The notes under the pieces are model-generated. The model made no database searches. It had not been told where the DNA came from and saw only the letters and a list, made by a program, of their open reading frames with translations. Below are positions 17,488-25,081 of a stretch of DNA of 64,000 nt, piece by piece (the first letter of the stretch is position 1; each line of letters begins with the position of its first letter). The DNA lies in assembly GCF_905372115.1 (NCBI RefSeq), contig NZ_CAJPNR010000001.1, positions 124,001 to 188,000 on the forward strand, written 5' to 3'. This DNA is from an uncultured Streptococcus sp. GTDB taxonomy: Bacteria; Bacillota; Bacilli; Lactobacillales; Streptococcaceae. Position numbers and translations under genes: made by a program.

Positions 17488-18519
17488 ATGACCTTTAAAG
17501 CAACCAGTCAACCCATTGATGTGGCAGAAGTTCGCCAACTTGCTAAGTTAGAAGGCGACATGCTCGCTCGCAAGGAAAAGCGTGACCGAGAGTTAGAAGC
17601 AATTCTGCGTGGTCAGGATGACCGCATTCTCTTGGTCATTGGTCCCTGCTCTTCAGATAATGAAGAAGCGGTGCTGGAGTATGCCAAGCGTCTATCTGCT
17701 CTCCAAGAAGAAGTAAAAGACCGTATTTTCATGGTCATGCGTGTTTATACTGCCAAGCCTCGGACGAATGGAGATGGCTACAAAGGGCTTATTCATCAGC
17801 CTAATGCGACGGCCGCTCCAAGTCTGATTAACGGCATCAAGGCAGTCCGCAATCTGCACTATCGGGTTATTTCTGAGACAGGTATGACCACGGCTGATGA
17901 GATGCTCTATCCAGAAAATCTGCCTCTGGTAGATGATTTGATTTCTTACATGGCTGTAGGAGCTCGCTCGGTCGAAGACCAGCAGCACCGCTTTGTAGCT
18001 AGTGGAGCGGATTTGCCGACTGGCTTGAAAAATCCGACGTCTGGCAATCTCAATGTCATGTTTAACGGCATCTATGCAGCTCAGAACAAGCAGAGTTTCC
18101 TCTTTTCAGGTAAGGAAGTCGAAACATCTGGAAATCCTTTGGCGCATGCTATCTTGCGTGGTGCCCTTAATGAATACGGCAAGAATATTCCTAACTATTA
18201 TTATGATAATTTGCTGGATACCATTGCCCAGTATGAAAAAATGGGCTTAGAAAATCCCTTTATCATCATTGACACCAATCATGATAACTCTGGTAAGCAG
18301 TATCTGGAGCAGGTTCGTATCGTTCGCCAGACTCTGATTAACCGGGACTGGAATGAAAAGATTAAGGCTACAGTACGTGGCTTTATGATTGAGTCTTATC
18401 TGGAAGACGGTCGTCAGGACGAACCAGAAGTCTTTGGCAAGTCCATTACTGATCCTTGTCTGGGCTGGGCCAATACAGAACAGCTGGTTCGTGAAATTTA
18501 TGATACATTAGGAAAATAG
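17488..18519 (+). CDS. aroG: DAHP synthase, copy 1 (class I, AroG/AroF type)
   Basis: First step of the shikimate pathway: condenses phosphoenolpyruvate and erythrose 4-phosphate to DAHP. 343 aa, class I alpha (AroFGH-like). Conserved: LLVIGPCSSDNEEAVLEYA, MRVYTAKPRTNGDGYKGL, TADEMLYPENLPLVDDLISY, GARSVEDQQHRFVASG, DTNHDNSGKQYLEQ and the C-terminal KSITDPCLGW. The RBS AAGGAG precedes ATG 17488, 20 bases after secA. The next gene is a close paralogue beginning one base after this stop codon. The two copies probably differ in aromatic amino-acid feedback, which cannot be read from sequence here. Confidence 0.96.
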   Translation: MTFKATSQPIDVAEVRQLAKLEGDMLARKEKRDRELEAILRGQDDRILLVIGPCSSDNEEAVLEYAKRLSALQEEVKDRIFMVMRVYTAKPRTNGDGYKGLIHQPNATAAPSLINGIKAVRNLHYRVISETGMTTADEMLYPENLPLVDDLISYMAVGARSVEDQQHRFVASGADLPTGLKNPTSGNLNVMFNGIYAAQNKQSFLFSGKEVETSGNPLAHAILRGALNEYGKNIPNYYYDNLLDTIAQYEKMGLENPFIIIDTNHDNSGKQYLEQVRIVRQTLINRDWNEKIKATVRGFMIESYLEDGRQDEPEVFGKSITDPCLGWANTEQLVREIYDTLGK

Positions 18520-18520
18520 T

Positions 18521-19552
18521 ATGGCATTTATAGAAAAAGGTCAGAAGATTGACATTGAGCAGATTAAGTCCAGAACCAGACTGACTGGTCAGGCCTTGGC
18601 TCATAAAAATAAGCGAGACCAAGAATTGGCTGAGATTCTCAGTGGTGAAGACGAGCGTATTCTCTTGGTGATTGGCCCTTGTTCATCGGACAATGAAGAG
18701 GCTGTGCTGGAGTATGCCCGCCGTTTGTCAGAGCTGCAGAAGAAGGTCGCGGATAAGATTTTTATCGTAATGCGCGTCTATACTGCTAAGCCGCGGACCA
18801 ATGGGGATGGCTATAAGGGCTTAGTTCACCAGCCGGATACTTCTAAAGCACCTAGCCTTATCAATGGTTTGCAGGCAGTTCGTCAGCTGCACTACCGCGT
18901 CATTACAGAGACTGGTCTGACGACGGCTGATGAGATGCTCTATCCGTCCAATCTTGTGCTGGTAGATGACTTGGTTAGCTATCATGCTGTGGGTGCCCGC
19001 TCAGTTGAAGACCAGGAGCATCGTTTTGTGGCGTCAGGTATTGATGCTCCGGTCGGCATGAAAAATCCGACTTCTGGCAATCTGGGTGTTATGTTTAACG
19101 CTGTCTATGCGGCACAAAATAAGCAGACTTTCCTTTTTCATGGTCAGGAAGTAGAAACCTCTGGGAATCCTTTGGCTCACGTTATTCTGCGTGGGGCTAC
19201 CAATGAATTTGGTAAGAACATTCCAAATTTCTACTATGAAAATATGCTGGATGCCATTTCCTACTATGAAAAGATGGGCTTGGAGAATCCTTTCATCGTC
19301 ATTGATACCAATCACGATAACTCTGGCAAGCAATATCTGGAACAGATTAGGATTGTGCGTCAGACCTTACTTAATCGGGATTGGAACGAAAAGATTAAGA
19401 GAGCGGTTCGTGGTTTTATGATTGAGTCTTATCTGGAAGATGGCCGGCAAAATGAGCCGGAAGTCTTTGGTAAATCCATCACCGATCCTTGCCTGGGCTG
19501 GGACAATACTGTTCAGCTCATTGAAGAAATTTACAACACTTTAGATAAATAA
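18521..19552 (+). CDS. aroF: DAHP synthase, copy 2 (class I, AroG/AroF type)
   Basis: Second DAHP synthase of exactly the same length (343 aa) as its neighbour and highly similar through all active-site segments. Examples are IGPCSSDNEEAVLEYARRLS, MRVYTAKPRTNGDGYKGL, SVEDQEHRFVASGID and ITDPCLGWDNT. Differences cluster in the N-terminal about 40 residues (AFIEKGQKIDIEQIKSRTRL), a region used for regulation in the family. There is one base between the upstream stop and this ATG, with no strong RBS of its own, so translational coupling is likely. A weak terminator hairpin follows at 19611. Confidence 0.96.
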   Translation: MAFIEKGQKIDIEQIKSRTRLTGQALAHKNKRDQELAEILSGEDERILLVIGPCSSDNEEAVLEYARRLSELQKKVADKIFIVMRVYTAKPRTNGDGYKGLVHQPDTSKAPSLINGLQAVRQLHYRVITETGLTTADEMLYPSNLVLVDDLVSYHAVGARSVEDQEHRFVASGIDAPVGMKNPTSGNLGVMFNAVYAAQNKQTFLFHGQEVETSGNPLAHVILRGATNEFGKNIPNFYYENMLDAISYYEKMGLENPFIVIDTNHDNSGKQYLEQIRIVRQTLLNRDWNEKIKRAVRGFMIESYLEDGRQNEPEVFGKSITDPCLGWDNTVQLIEEIYNTLDK

Positions 19553-19610
19553 GGAAAATTGAAAGGGACAGTCTTGACCTGTAAAGAGGACTAACTGTCG
19601 GGTGAAGACG

Positions 19611-19638
19611 AACTCAGCTGGCGGCCCAGCTGAGTTTT
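19611..19638 (+). terminator. Hairpin after the DAHP synthase pair
   Basis: AACTCAGCTGG (19611-19621) pairs perfectly with CCAGCTGAGTT (19626-19636) around CGGC, followed by a short TTTTG tail. The weak T-tract suggests partial termination with read-through into acpS. Confidence 0.65.
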
Positions 19639-19659
19639 GTCGCCTTTCCAGAGAATGAT

Positions 19660-20022
19660 ATGATAAAAGGACACGGAATTGATATAGAAGAGTTGGCTGC
19701 CATTGAGCGAGCCTATCTGAAAAATGCCCGCTTTGCAAGGAAGGTGCTGACCGAGGCGGAGCTTTCTCGTTTTGAGGAGTTATCTGCCAAGCGGAAAATC
19801 GAATTTCTGGCTGGCCGGTGGGCTGCCAAGGAGGCTTTTTCTAAAGCTTGGGGAACCGGTATCGGTAAGCTTAGGTTTCAGGACTTGGAGATTTTAAATG
19901 ACCGTCAGGGAGCGCCTTATTTCAGCCGGTCACCTTTTACTGGCAAGGTTTGGATCTCGCTCAGCCACGCTGCTGGCCTAGTTACAGCCAGCGTAATTTT
20001 GGAGGAAAATGATGAAAGCTAG
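19660..20022 (+). CDS. acpS: Holo-[acyl-carrier-protein] synthase AcpS
   Basis: Transfers 4'-phosphopantetheine from CoA to acyl carrier protein. 120 aa, the family's usual size. Magnesium-binding [15 protein letters not shown] at the N-terminus and the second motif [16 protein letters not shown] are clear; [14 protein letters not shown] is the C-terminal signature. No strong RBS is seen before ATG 19660 (CAGAGAATG region). Its last codons overlap the alr start by 11 bases, as in pneumococcus. Confidence 0.95.
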   Translation: MIKGHGIDIEELAAIERAYLKNARFARKVLTEAELSRFEELSAKRKIEFLAGRWAAKEAFSKAWGTGIGKLRFQDLEILNDRQGAPYFSRSPFTGKVWISLSHAAGLVTASVILEENDES

Positions 20023-21118
20023 TCTGCATAGACCCAGCAAGGCAGTGATTGATTTAGCTGCCATTGCTTTTAATATTAGACAACTGAGTGCCCATCTGCC
20101 TCAGACGACAGAAAAGTGGGCTGTCGTTAAAGCCAATGCTTATGGCCACGGAGCTATTGAGGTTTCTAAGCACATTGAGCCCCTCGTAGATGGATTTTGT
20201 GTGTCTAATATTGATGAAGCCTTGGAGCTGCGCTCAGCTGGCATTGGAAAAAAAATTCTGGTGCTAGGAGTGTCAGATTTGGCTGCGCTTCCGCTGGCTA
20301 GAAAGGGAAAGGTGTCTCTGACCGTAGCCAGTCTGGAGTGGTTGGATTTAGCTTTAGCTGCGGAAAAAGACTTAACAGGATTGAATTTTCATATCAAGAT
20401 TGACTCTGGTATGGGGCGGATTGGTTTTCGTGATAGTCAGGAAGCTCAGGAGGCAATCCATCGCTTGCGGACTGCTGGGGCTGTCGCAGAGGGAATTTTT
20501 ACCCACTTTGCAACGGCAGATGAAGCGGACCACCATAAGTTTGAAGCCCAGCTGGCTCGTTTTCATCAGATCTTATCTGAGCTAGACAGTGTGCCTCCTC
20601 TCGTTCACGCTAGTAATTCCGCCACCTCTCTCTGGCACAGCGAGACCGTTCTAAATGCAGTTCGGCTGGGGGATATCATCTATGGTCTCAACCCTAGCGG
20701 AAGAGTCTTGGAACTTCCTTATGAATTCAAGCCTGCCTTGACTCTGGTCTCAGAATTGGTGCATGTCAAGGAGGTTGAGGCTGGAGCAGATGTTGGCTAT
20801 GGAGCCACCTACACCAGCAAGTCTCAAGAGTGGATTGGTACCATTCCTTTGGGTTATGCAGATGGCTGGACACGCGATATGCAAGGATTTGATATCTTGA
20901 TTGATGGTCATCGCTGCCCTATTGTCGGCCGCGTTTCCATGGACCAGATTACAGTGCGCCTGCCTCAGGCTTATCCCCTTGGCACTCCGGTTGTGTTGAT
21001 TGGAAATAGCGGAGCAGAGACCATTACAGCGACAGATGTGGCAGAAAAGCGTGGCACCATTAACTATGAGGTGGTTTGTTTGATTAGCGACCGTGTACCG
21101 AGGGTCTATAAAAACTAA
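20012..21118 (+). CDS. alr: Alanine racemase
   Basis: PLP enzyme making D-alanine for peptidoglycan and teichoic acids, 368 aa. The PLP-lysine motif is in [15 protein letters not shown] (Lys about residue 39), and the catalytic Tyr region is [12 protein letters not shown] with the preceding [15 protein letters not shown] at 20001-20005 fits ATG 20012 (6 bases) better than ATG 20009 (3 bases). The start lies inside acpS, so the two are co-translated. A 105-base gap without a visible terminator precedes recG. Confidence 0.96.
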   Translation: MKASLHRPSKAVIDLAAIAFNIRQLSAHLPQTTEKWAVVKANAYGHGAIEVSKHIEPLVDGFCVSNIDEALELRSAGIGKKILVLGVSDLAALPLARKGKVSLTVASLEWLDLALAAEKDLTGLNFHIKIDSGMGRIGFRDSQEAQEAIHRLRTAGAVAEGIFTHFATADEADHHKFEAQLARFHQILSELDSVPPLVHASNSATSLWHSETVLNAVRLGDIIYGLNPSGRVLELPYEFKPALTLVSELVHVKEVEAGADVGYGATYTSKSQEWIGTIPLGYADGWTRDMQGFDILIDGHRCPIVGRVSMDQITVRLPQAYPLGTPVVLIGNSGAETITATDVAEKRGTINYEVVCLISDRVPRVYKN

Positions 21119-21223
21119 GAGGATTAATGCAGGGAACAGCTTGGAGTATCTGATAATGTTCTAGCTTAGCCCCCCTGTCTGCGATATTAGCACCGCAGCA
21201 GTATCAGAACTGAAAGAGGAATT

Positions 21224-23239
21224 ATGAATTTACACCAACCTTTGACGGTTCTGCCTGGTGTGGGACCGAAATCAGCAGAAAAATTTACCAAGCTGGGTCT
21301 AGAGACCTTGCAGGATTTGCTGCTTTATTTTCCTTTTCGTTATGAGGATTTTAAGAGTAAGAATGTCCTAGACTTGGAGGATGGAGAAAAGGCGGTTGTT
21401 TCTGGTCAGGTCGTGACTCCAGCTAATGTCCAGTATTATGGCTACAAACGCAACCGCCTGCGCTTTACCATCAAGCAGGGAGAAGTCGCTCTGGCAGTTA
21501 ATTTCTTTAACCAGCCTTATCTGGCGGACAAGATTGAAGTGGGAGCTAATGTAGCCGTCTTTGGCAAGTGGGACAAAGCTAAGGCTAGTCTGACTGGCAT
21601 GAAACTGCTGGCCCAGGTAGAGGACGACTTGCAGCCTGTCTATCGACTGGCTCAGGGAATTAGTCAGGTCAGTCTGGTCAAGCTGATTAAGACTGCCTTT
21701 GACCAGGGATTGGACTTGCTCTTAGAGGAAAATCTGCCCCAGTCCCTGCTGGAACGCTACCAGCTGGTGAGTAGAGTGGAGGCTGTACGGGCCATGCATT
21801 TTCCAAAGGACTTGACGGACTACAAGCAGGCTCTTCGGCGGGTTAAATTTGAAGAACTCTTTTATTTCCAGATGCAGCTGCAGGTCTTAAAGAGAGAAAC
21901 CAAGGCTGTCAGCAATGGATTGAAGATTGATTGGCAGTCGGATGCTGTGGCCGAGAAAAAGCAGAGCTTGCCTTTTGAGCTGACTTCGGCTCAGGAGCGC
22001 AGTCTGACAGAGATTTTGCAGGATTTGCGGTCGCCTGGACACATGAATCGCCTGCTGCAGGGGGATGTGGGAAGTGGAAAGACTGTAGTCGCTGGTCTGG
22101 CTATGTATGCTGTTTACACAGCTGGCTTTCAGTCTGCTCTGATGGTTCCAACAGAAATTTTGGCTGAGCAGCATTTTGACAGCCTAGCTCAGCTATTTCC
22201 AGAATTGAAGCTTGCCCTGCTAACTGGAGGAATGAAAGCAGCTGAACGTCGGGAAACTTTGGCAGCGATTGAAAAGGGTCAGGTGGACATGATTGTCGGA
22301 ACCCATGCCCTGATTCAGGAAGGAGTCCGTTACCATGCATTGGGCTTGGTCATTATTGACGAGCAGCATCGCTTTGGTGTGGAACAACGCCGGATTTTAC
22401 GGGAAAAGGGAGACAATCCTGATGTCCTCATGATGACGGCGACACCTATTCCCAGAACCCTTGCTATTACAGCATTTGGTGATATGGATGTCTCTATCAT
22501 TGACCAGATGCCGGCAGGACGCAAGCCTATCATCACCCGCTGGGTCAAGCATGAGCAGCTGGAAGTCGTCCTCGACTGGCTTAAAAAAGAGCTTCATAAG
22601 GGCGCTCAGGTCTACTTTATTTCTCCTTTGATTGAGGAGTCAGAAGCTTTGGATCTTAAGAATGCCATTGCCCTAGAAGAAGAATTGACAGCCTATTTTG
22701 GTCAGCAGGTACAAGTGGCCCTGCTTCATGGCAAGATGAAGAGCGAGGAAAAAGAGGCGATTATGCAGGACTTCAAGGAAGGACGGACTGATATTCTGGT
22801 CTCTACCACGGTCATTGAGGTCGGAGTCAACGTCCCCAATGCTACGGTGATGGTCATCATGGATGCGGACCGCTTTGGACTCAGCCAGCTTCATCAGCTA
22901 AGAGGCCGTGTCGGCCGAGGGAGCAAGCAGTCTTATGCCGTCCTTGTTGCCAATCCCAAGACGGAGTCGGGCAAGCGCCGCATGAAAATCATGACTGAGA
23001 CGACCGATGGTTTCCTGCTGGCTGAAGAGGATCTGAAAATGCGAGGCTCTGGAGAAATCTTTGGTACTCGGCAGTCTGGTATACCAGAGTTTCAAGTGGC
23101 TGACATCGTGGAAGATTATCCGATTTTAGAAGAAGCCAGAAAGGTTGCCAGCCAGATTACAGCTGATCCGAACTGGCGGACAGATCCTAATTGGCACTTG
23201 ATTGCTCTTCATTTGGACAAGCGAGATTACCTAGATTAA
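21224..23239 (+). CDS. recG: ATP-dependent DNA helicase RecG
   Basis: Branch-migration helicase acting on stalled forks and Holliday junctions, 671 aa, full length. An N-terminal OB-fold wedge domain is followed by helicase motifs: Walker A LLQGDVGSGKTVVAGLAMY (about 277), DEQHRFGVEQR (motif II as DEQH), MTATPIPRTLA (motif III), STTVIEVGVNVPNAT (motif V) and HQLRGRVGRGSKQSYA (motif VI). The RBS GAGGA is before ATG 21224. It ends the housekeeping block; a 711-base gap with RNA signals follows. Confidence 0.97.
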   Translation: MNLHQPLTVLPGVGPKSAEKFTKLGLETLQDLLLYFPFRYEDFKSKNVLDLEDGEKAVVSGQVVTPANVQYYGYKRNRLRFTIKQGEVALAVNFFNQPYLADKIEVGANVAVFGKWDKAKASLTGMKLLAQVEDDLQPVYRLAQGISQVSLVKLIKTAFDQGLDLLLEENLPQSLLERYQLVSRVEAVRAMHFPKDLTDYKQALRRVKFEELFYFQMQLQVLKRETKAVSNGLKIDWQSDAVAEKKQSLPFELTSAQERSLTEILQDLRSPGHMNRLLQGDVGSGKTVVAGLAMYAVYTAGFQSALMVPTEILAEQHFDSLAQLFPELKLALLTGGMKAAERRETLAAIEKGQVDMIVGTHALIQEGVRYHALGLVIIDEQHRFGVEQRRILREKGDNPDVLMMTATPIPRTLAITAFGDMDVSIIDQMPAGRKPIITRWVKHEQLEVVLDWLKKELHKGAQVYFISPLIEESEALDLKNAIALEEELTAYFGQQVQVALLHGKMKSEEKEAIMQDFKEGRTDILVSTTVIEVGVNVPNATVMVIMDADRFGLSQLHQLRGRVGRGSKQSYAVLVANPKTESGKRRMKIMTETTDGFLLAEEDLKMRGSGEIFGTRQSGIPEFQVADIVEDYPILEEARKVASQITADPNWRTDPNWHLIALHLDKRDYLD

Positions 23240-23272
23240 GAGTTCTTTGGATTAAGTTTCCTGCAAGTTATT

Positions 23273-23305
23273 TATAAGTAGGCTTTAAGTTTGAGGGATT
23301 ATACT
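23273..23305 (+). promoter_or_regulatory. CiaR-type promoter 1 (csRNA promoter)
   Basis: TATAAG (23273-23278), five bases, TTTAAG (23284-23289), ten bases, then TATACT (23300-23305). The known CiaR box is TTTAAG-N5-TTTAAG, placed about 10 bases before the -10 in csRNA promoters. One mismatch in the first half-site; spacing is exact. It lies 34 bases after the recG stop. Confidence 0.75.
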
Positions 23306-23311
23306 ATTGTC

Positions 23312-23493
23312 AAATCAAAGAAAGAGGTAGGACCAATGACAATCTAAGCATCCCTTAAAATCCTGTAACCAAAGCTTGAAGACTAGAAGACTTGCGAGTT
23401 ATGAGTTACTCAAAGAAATAGAATAATTTAGAATTTTTTCATCATCAATCTCCTAATAAATCACAAGCTTCACCCGATCGGTGAAGTTTTTTT
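23312..23493 (+). ncRNA. Candidate CiaR-dependent small RNA (csRNA)
   Basis: Predicted transcript from about 23312 to the terminator ending at 23493, about 180 nt, a little longer than the pneumococcal csRNAs (under about 150). Just before the terminator it carries CATCATCAATCTCCT (23440-23454), an exact complement of an AGGAG Shine-Dalgarno, 4 bases, then ATG ATG. Targeting of ribosome-binding sites by such a stretch is the known csRNA mode of action. It also contains an isolated RBS-like GAAAGAGG followed by a three-codon frame at 23336-23347. No longer protein frame is present. Confidence 0.65.
23468..23493 (+). terminator. Intrinsic terminator of csRNA 1
   Basis: CTTCACC (23468-23474) pairs with GGTGAAG (23480-23486) around CGATC, followed by seven Ts (23487-23493). 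It is a strong stand-alone terminator more than 220 bases after recG, which supports a short independent transcript. Confidence 0.85.
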
Positions 23494-23581
23494 GTATTTG
23501 ATTGAAAAGACTTGTTCGTTTCAAATGGTAGATAAGGATTGCTGCTGGACTTCTTTGATTATAAGCTTTCCCTAAGAAATC
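23494..23581. other. Spacer between the two CiaR-type units
   Basis: About 90 AT-rich bases with no reading frame, hairpin or promoter that I can support. Confidence 0.5.
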
Positions 23582-23614
23582 TATAAGAGATTCTTAAGTT
23601 TAGGGCTGTATTCT
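23582..23614 (+). promoter_or_regulatory. CiaR-type promoter 2
   Basis: TATAAG (23582-23587), five bases, CTTAAG (23593-23598), ten bases, then TATTCT (23609-23614). It has the same geometry as promoter 1, 309 bases upstream, and the same TTT-rich/GGG-containing 10-base spacer (TTTAGGGCTG versus TTTGAGGGAT). Mismatches in both half-sites and a weaker -10 make it less certain. Confidence 0.6.
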
Positions 23615-23621
23615 TATATCC

Positions 23622-23683
23622 AAGTAAGAACAAAAAGATTAGGGACCAAACTTGAAGTCAAACGCTCCAAGAGTTTCGTTTTT
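23622..23683 (+). ncRNA. Candidate second csRNA or leader of the small ORFs
   Basis: The predicted start is near 23622. The 5' part holds TAGGGACCAA, similar to TAGGACCAA at the same distance in the first candidate. A modest hairpin (arms near 23648-23654 and 23669-23676) followed by CGTTTTTG could end it near 23683. Otherwise transcription continues through the two small reading frames to the strong terminator at 23893-23922. I see no clear anti-Shine-Dalgarno segment. Confidence 0.4.
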
Positions 23684-23719
23684 GCTCTTAAAGGATTCAT
23701 GATAAGCGAGGTAAAAGCT

Positions 23720-23797
23720 ATGAAACTTACAATCAAAGTCCACTATCCGAAGACATTTAAGCAAGCTCAGAAAATGGAGGTGACCTATGGTAAGTGA
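23720..23797 (+). CDS. Small ORF, 25-residue basic peptide, function unknown
   Basis: MKLTIKVHYPKTFKQAQKME followed by VTYGK, 25 aa, basic, no signal peptide. A moderate RBS (GCGAGG) lies 9 bases before ATG 23720. The end overlaps the start of the next small frame by 11 bases, an arrangement typical of translational coupling. The C-terminal coding bases supply that frame's GGAGG. I do not recognise it. It could be a leader peptide or chance. Confidence 0.4.
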   Translation: MKLTIKVHYPKTFKQAQKMEVTYGK

Positions 23798-23843
23798 TTA
23801 TATTTTTGAAATTCTAGAGTCTCTGTTTGAGGTTATCTTCTAA
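23787..23843 (+). CDS. Small ORF, 18-residue acidic hydrophobic peptide
   Basis: MVSDYIFEILESLFEVIF, 18 aa, strongly amphipathic or hydrophobic and acidic. A very good RBS, GGAGG (23776-23780), is 6 bases from ATG 23787. It lies between a CiaR-type promoter and a strong terminator (23893-23922). The good translation signals argue for expression. The peptide does not match any signalling peptide or type I toxin that I know. Confidence 0.45.
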   Translation: MVSDYIFEILESLFEVIF

Positions 23844-23892
23844 GCACAGCGATTCAATGAAGTTTTCCCAGTGTTAGAATATGAATGAGTCA

Positions 23893-23922
23893 AAAAAGTG
23901 CTAAGGTTACTTAGCACTTTTT
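23893..23922. terminator. Bidirectional terminator between small ORFs and ansA
   Basis: AAAAAGTGCTAA (23893-23904) and TTAGCACTTTTT (23911-23922) form a perfect 12-bp stem with a 6-base loop. The A-run on the left arm serves as a T-tract for the - strand, so it ends both the + strand small transcripts and the convergent ansA message. Confidence 0.9.
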
Positions 23923-23950
23923 GATTTAAAGAAAATAAATAGGGATTTTT

Positions 23951-24913
23951 TCAGCCTTTCATATAATCTCGGAGTTCTTGACCTTTGAGTCCAGCATTCA
24001 GGGCGATGAGCAGTTTGATTCTGGCTTTTTGGGCATTGAGCTCTTTGACGAAGAAGATACCAGCCTGGTGCAGCTGAACGCCGCCACCTTCATAAGCATA
24101 GACTGGCTCAGCAATTCCGTTAAAACAGCGAGAGACCAGAGCAACTGGCAGGCCGTCAGCTATCATATCAGCCAGTTTGTCAGCTACTTCCTTGGGGAGG
24201 TTGCCAGCACCGAATGCTTCTATGATGAGGCCGTCTATCTTGTCTAAATCCAGCATATCCAGCAACTCTGTCTTCATACCCGCATAAGCTGGAATGATGG
24301 GCACCAGGCCAGAGATGCTGTTCAAGTCAAAGCGGACTCGAGGCTCCGCTGCCTTAAAATAGAGAATCTCCTGCTTCATAATCAAGCCAAGCGGTCCGTG
24401 AGTCGGCGTTTGGAAGGTGCTGACATTGGTCGTATGGGTCTTAGTTACATACTTGGCAGCATGTGCCTCGTCATTCATAACGACAAGCACGCCTTTATCA
24501 CTGGCTTTTTCATCACTAGCCACCCGCAGGGCTGTCAGGTAGTTATAGACTCCGTCGCTCCCCAGCTCATTGGAACTGCGCATAGCCCCGGTCAGAACGA
24601 CCGGAATCTTCGGCAGCTGCATAGTATCCAGAAAGTAAGCCGTCTCTTCTAAAGTGTCCGTCCCATGAGTAATGACTACTCCGTCAAATTGGTCAGCACT
24701 GGCTTTGATTTTCTGGTAAAGTTTGAGCATGTGTTGGGGCGTGATATGAGGACTGGGAATATTAAAAAAGTCAATGACTTCCGTCTCAATCCCCTTTAGC
24801 GGGACTGTCACATGGTTCATAGGGTTATCAGCATTGGTGACGACAGCCCCAGAGCCGTTAGCCTGCATGGAAATGGTTCCTCCTGTGTGCAGGACCAAGA
24901 TTTTCTTTGTCAT
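23951..24913 (-). CDS. ansA: L-asparaginase
   Basis: Hydrolyses L-asparagine to aspartate and ammonia; 320 aa, cytoplasmic type (no signal peptide). Both active-site signatures are visible: ILVLHTGGTISM near the N-terminus (first catalytic Thr) and DGVVITHGTDTLEETAYFLD around residue 80 (second Thr, Asp). It ends at a shared terminator with the 23.8-kb small genes and is divergent from the HAD-family gene at 25082, so a shared regulatory gap of 168 bases separates them. The RBS AGGAG (on the - strand) is a few bases before the ATG. Confidence 0.95.
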   Translation of the reverse strand: MTKKILVLHTGGTISMQANGSGAVVTNADNPMNHVTVPLKGIETEVIDFFNIPSPHITPQHMLKLYQKIKASADQFDGVVITHGTDTLEETAYFLDTMQLPKIPVVLTGAMRSSNELGSDGVYNYLTALRVASDEKASDKGVLVVMNDEAHAAKYVTKTHTTNVSTFQTPTHGPLGLIMKQEILYFKAAEPRVRFDLNSISGLVPIIPAYAGMKTELLDMLDLDKIDGLIIEAFGAGNLPKEVADKLADMIADGLPVALVSRCFNGIAEPVYAYEGGGVQLHQAGIFFVKELNAQKARIKLLIALNAGLKGQELRDYMKG

Positions 24914-25049
24914 AAATCCTTTTTCTCCTTATAGTTATGATGCAGACTCGAAAACTTACATTCTGTTTTCATGGAGTTTTCAATTCCGTTGCATAGATAT
25001 TACTCCAGTTTTTCTTTTCTGCAATTCATGTGATTGTATGTCATTTTTG

Positions 25050-25058
25050 TGTTATAAT
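25050..25058 (+). promoter_or_regulatory. Extended -10 promoter of the HAD-fusion gene
   Basis: TGTTATAAT: TG at 25050-25051, one base, then TATAAT (25053-25058), 23 bases before the start codon. No good -35 hexamer at the standard distance, consistent with an extended -10 promoter. The short distance implies a leader of under 20 bases. Confidence 0.65.
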
Positions 25059-25081
25059 TTATTGTATCATAAAAGGAAAGA

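Noticed and set aside
23336..23347. Three-codon ORF (ATG ACA ATC TAA) behind an RBS-like GAAAGAGG
   Set aside because: Too short to support as a gene; kept only as a note within the candidate small RNA.
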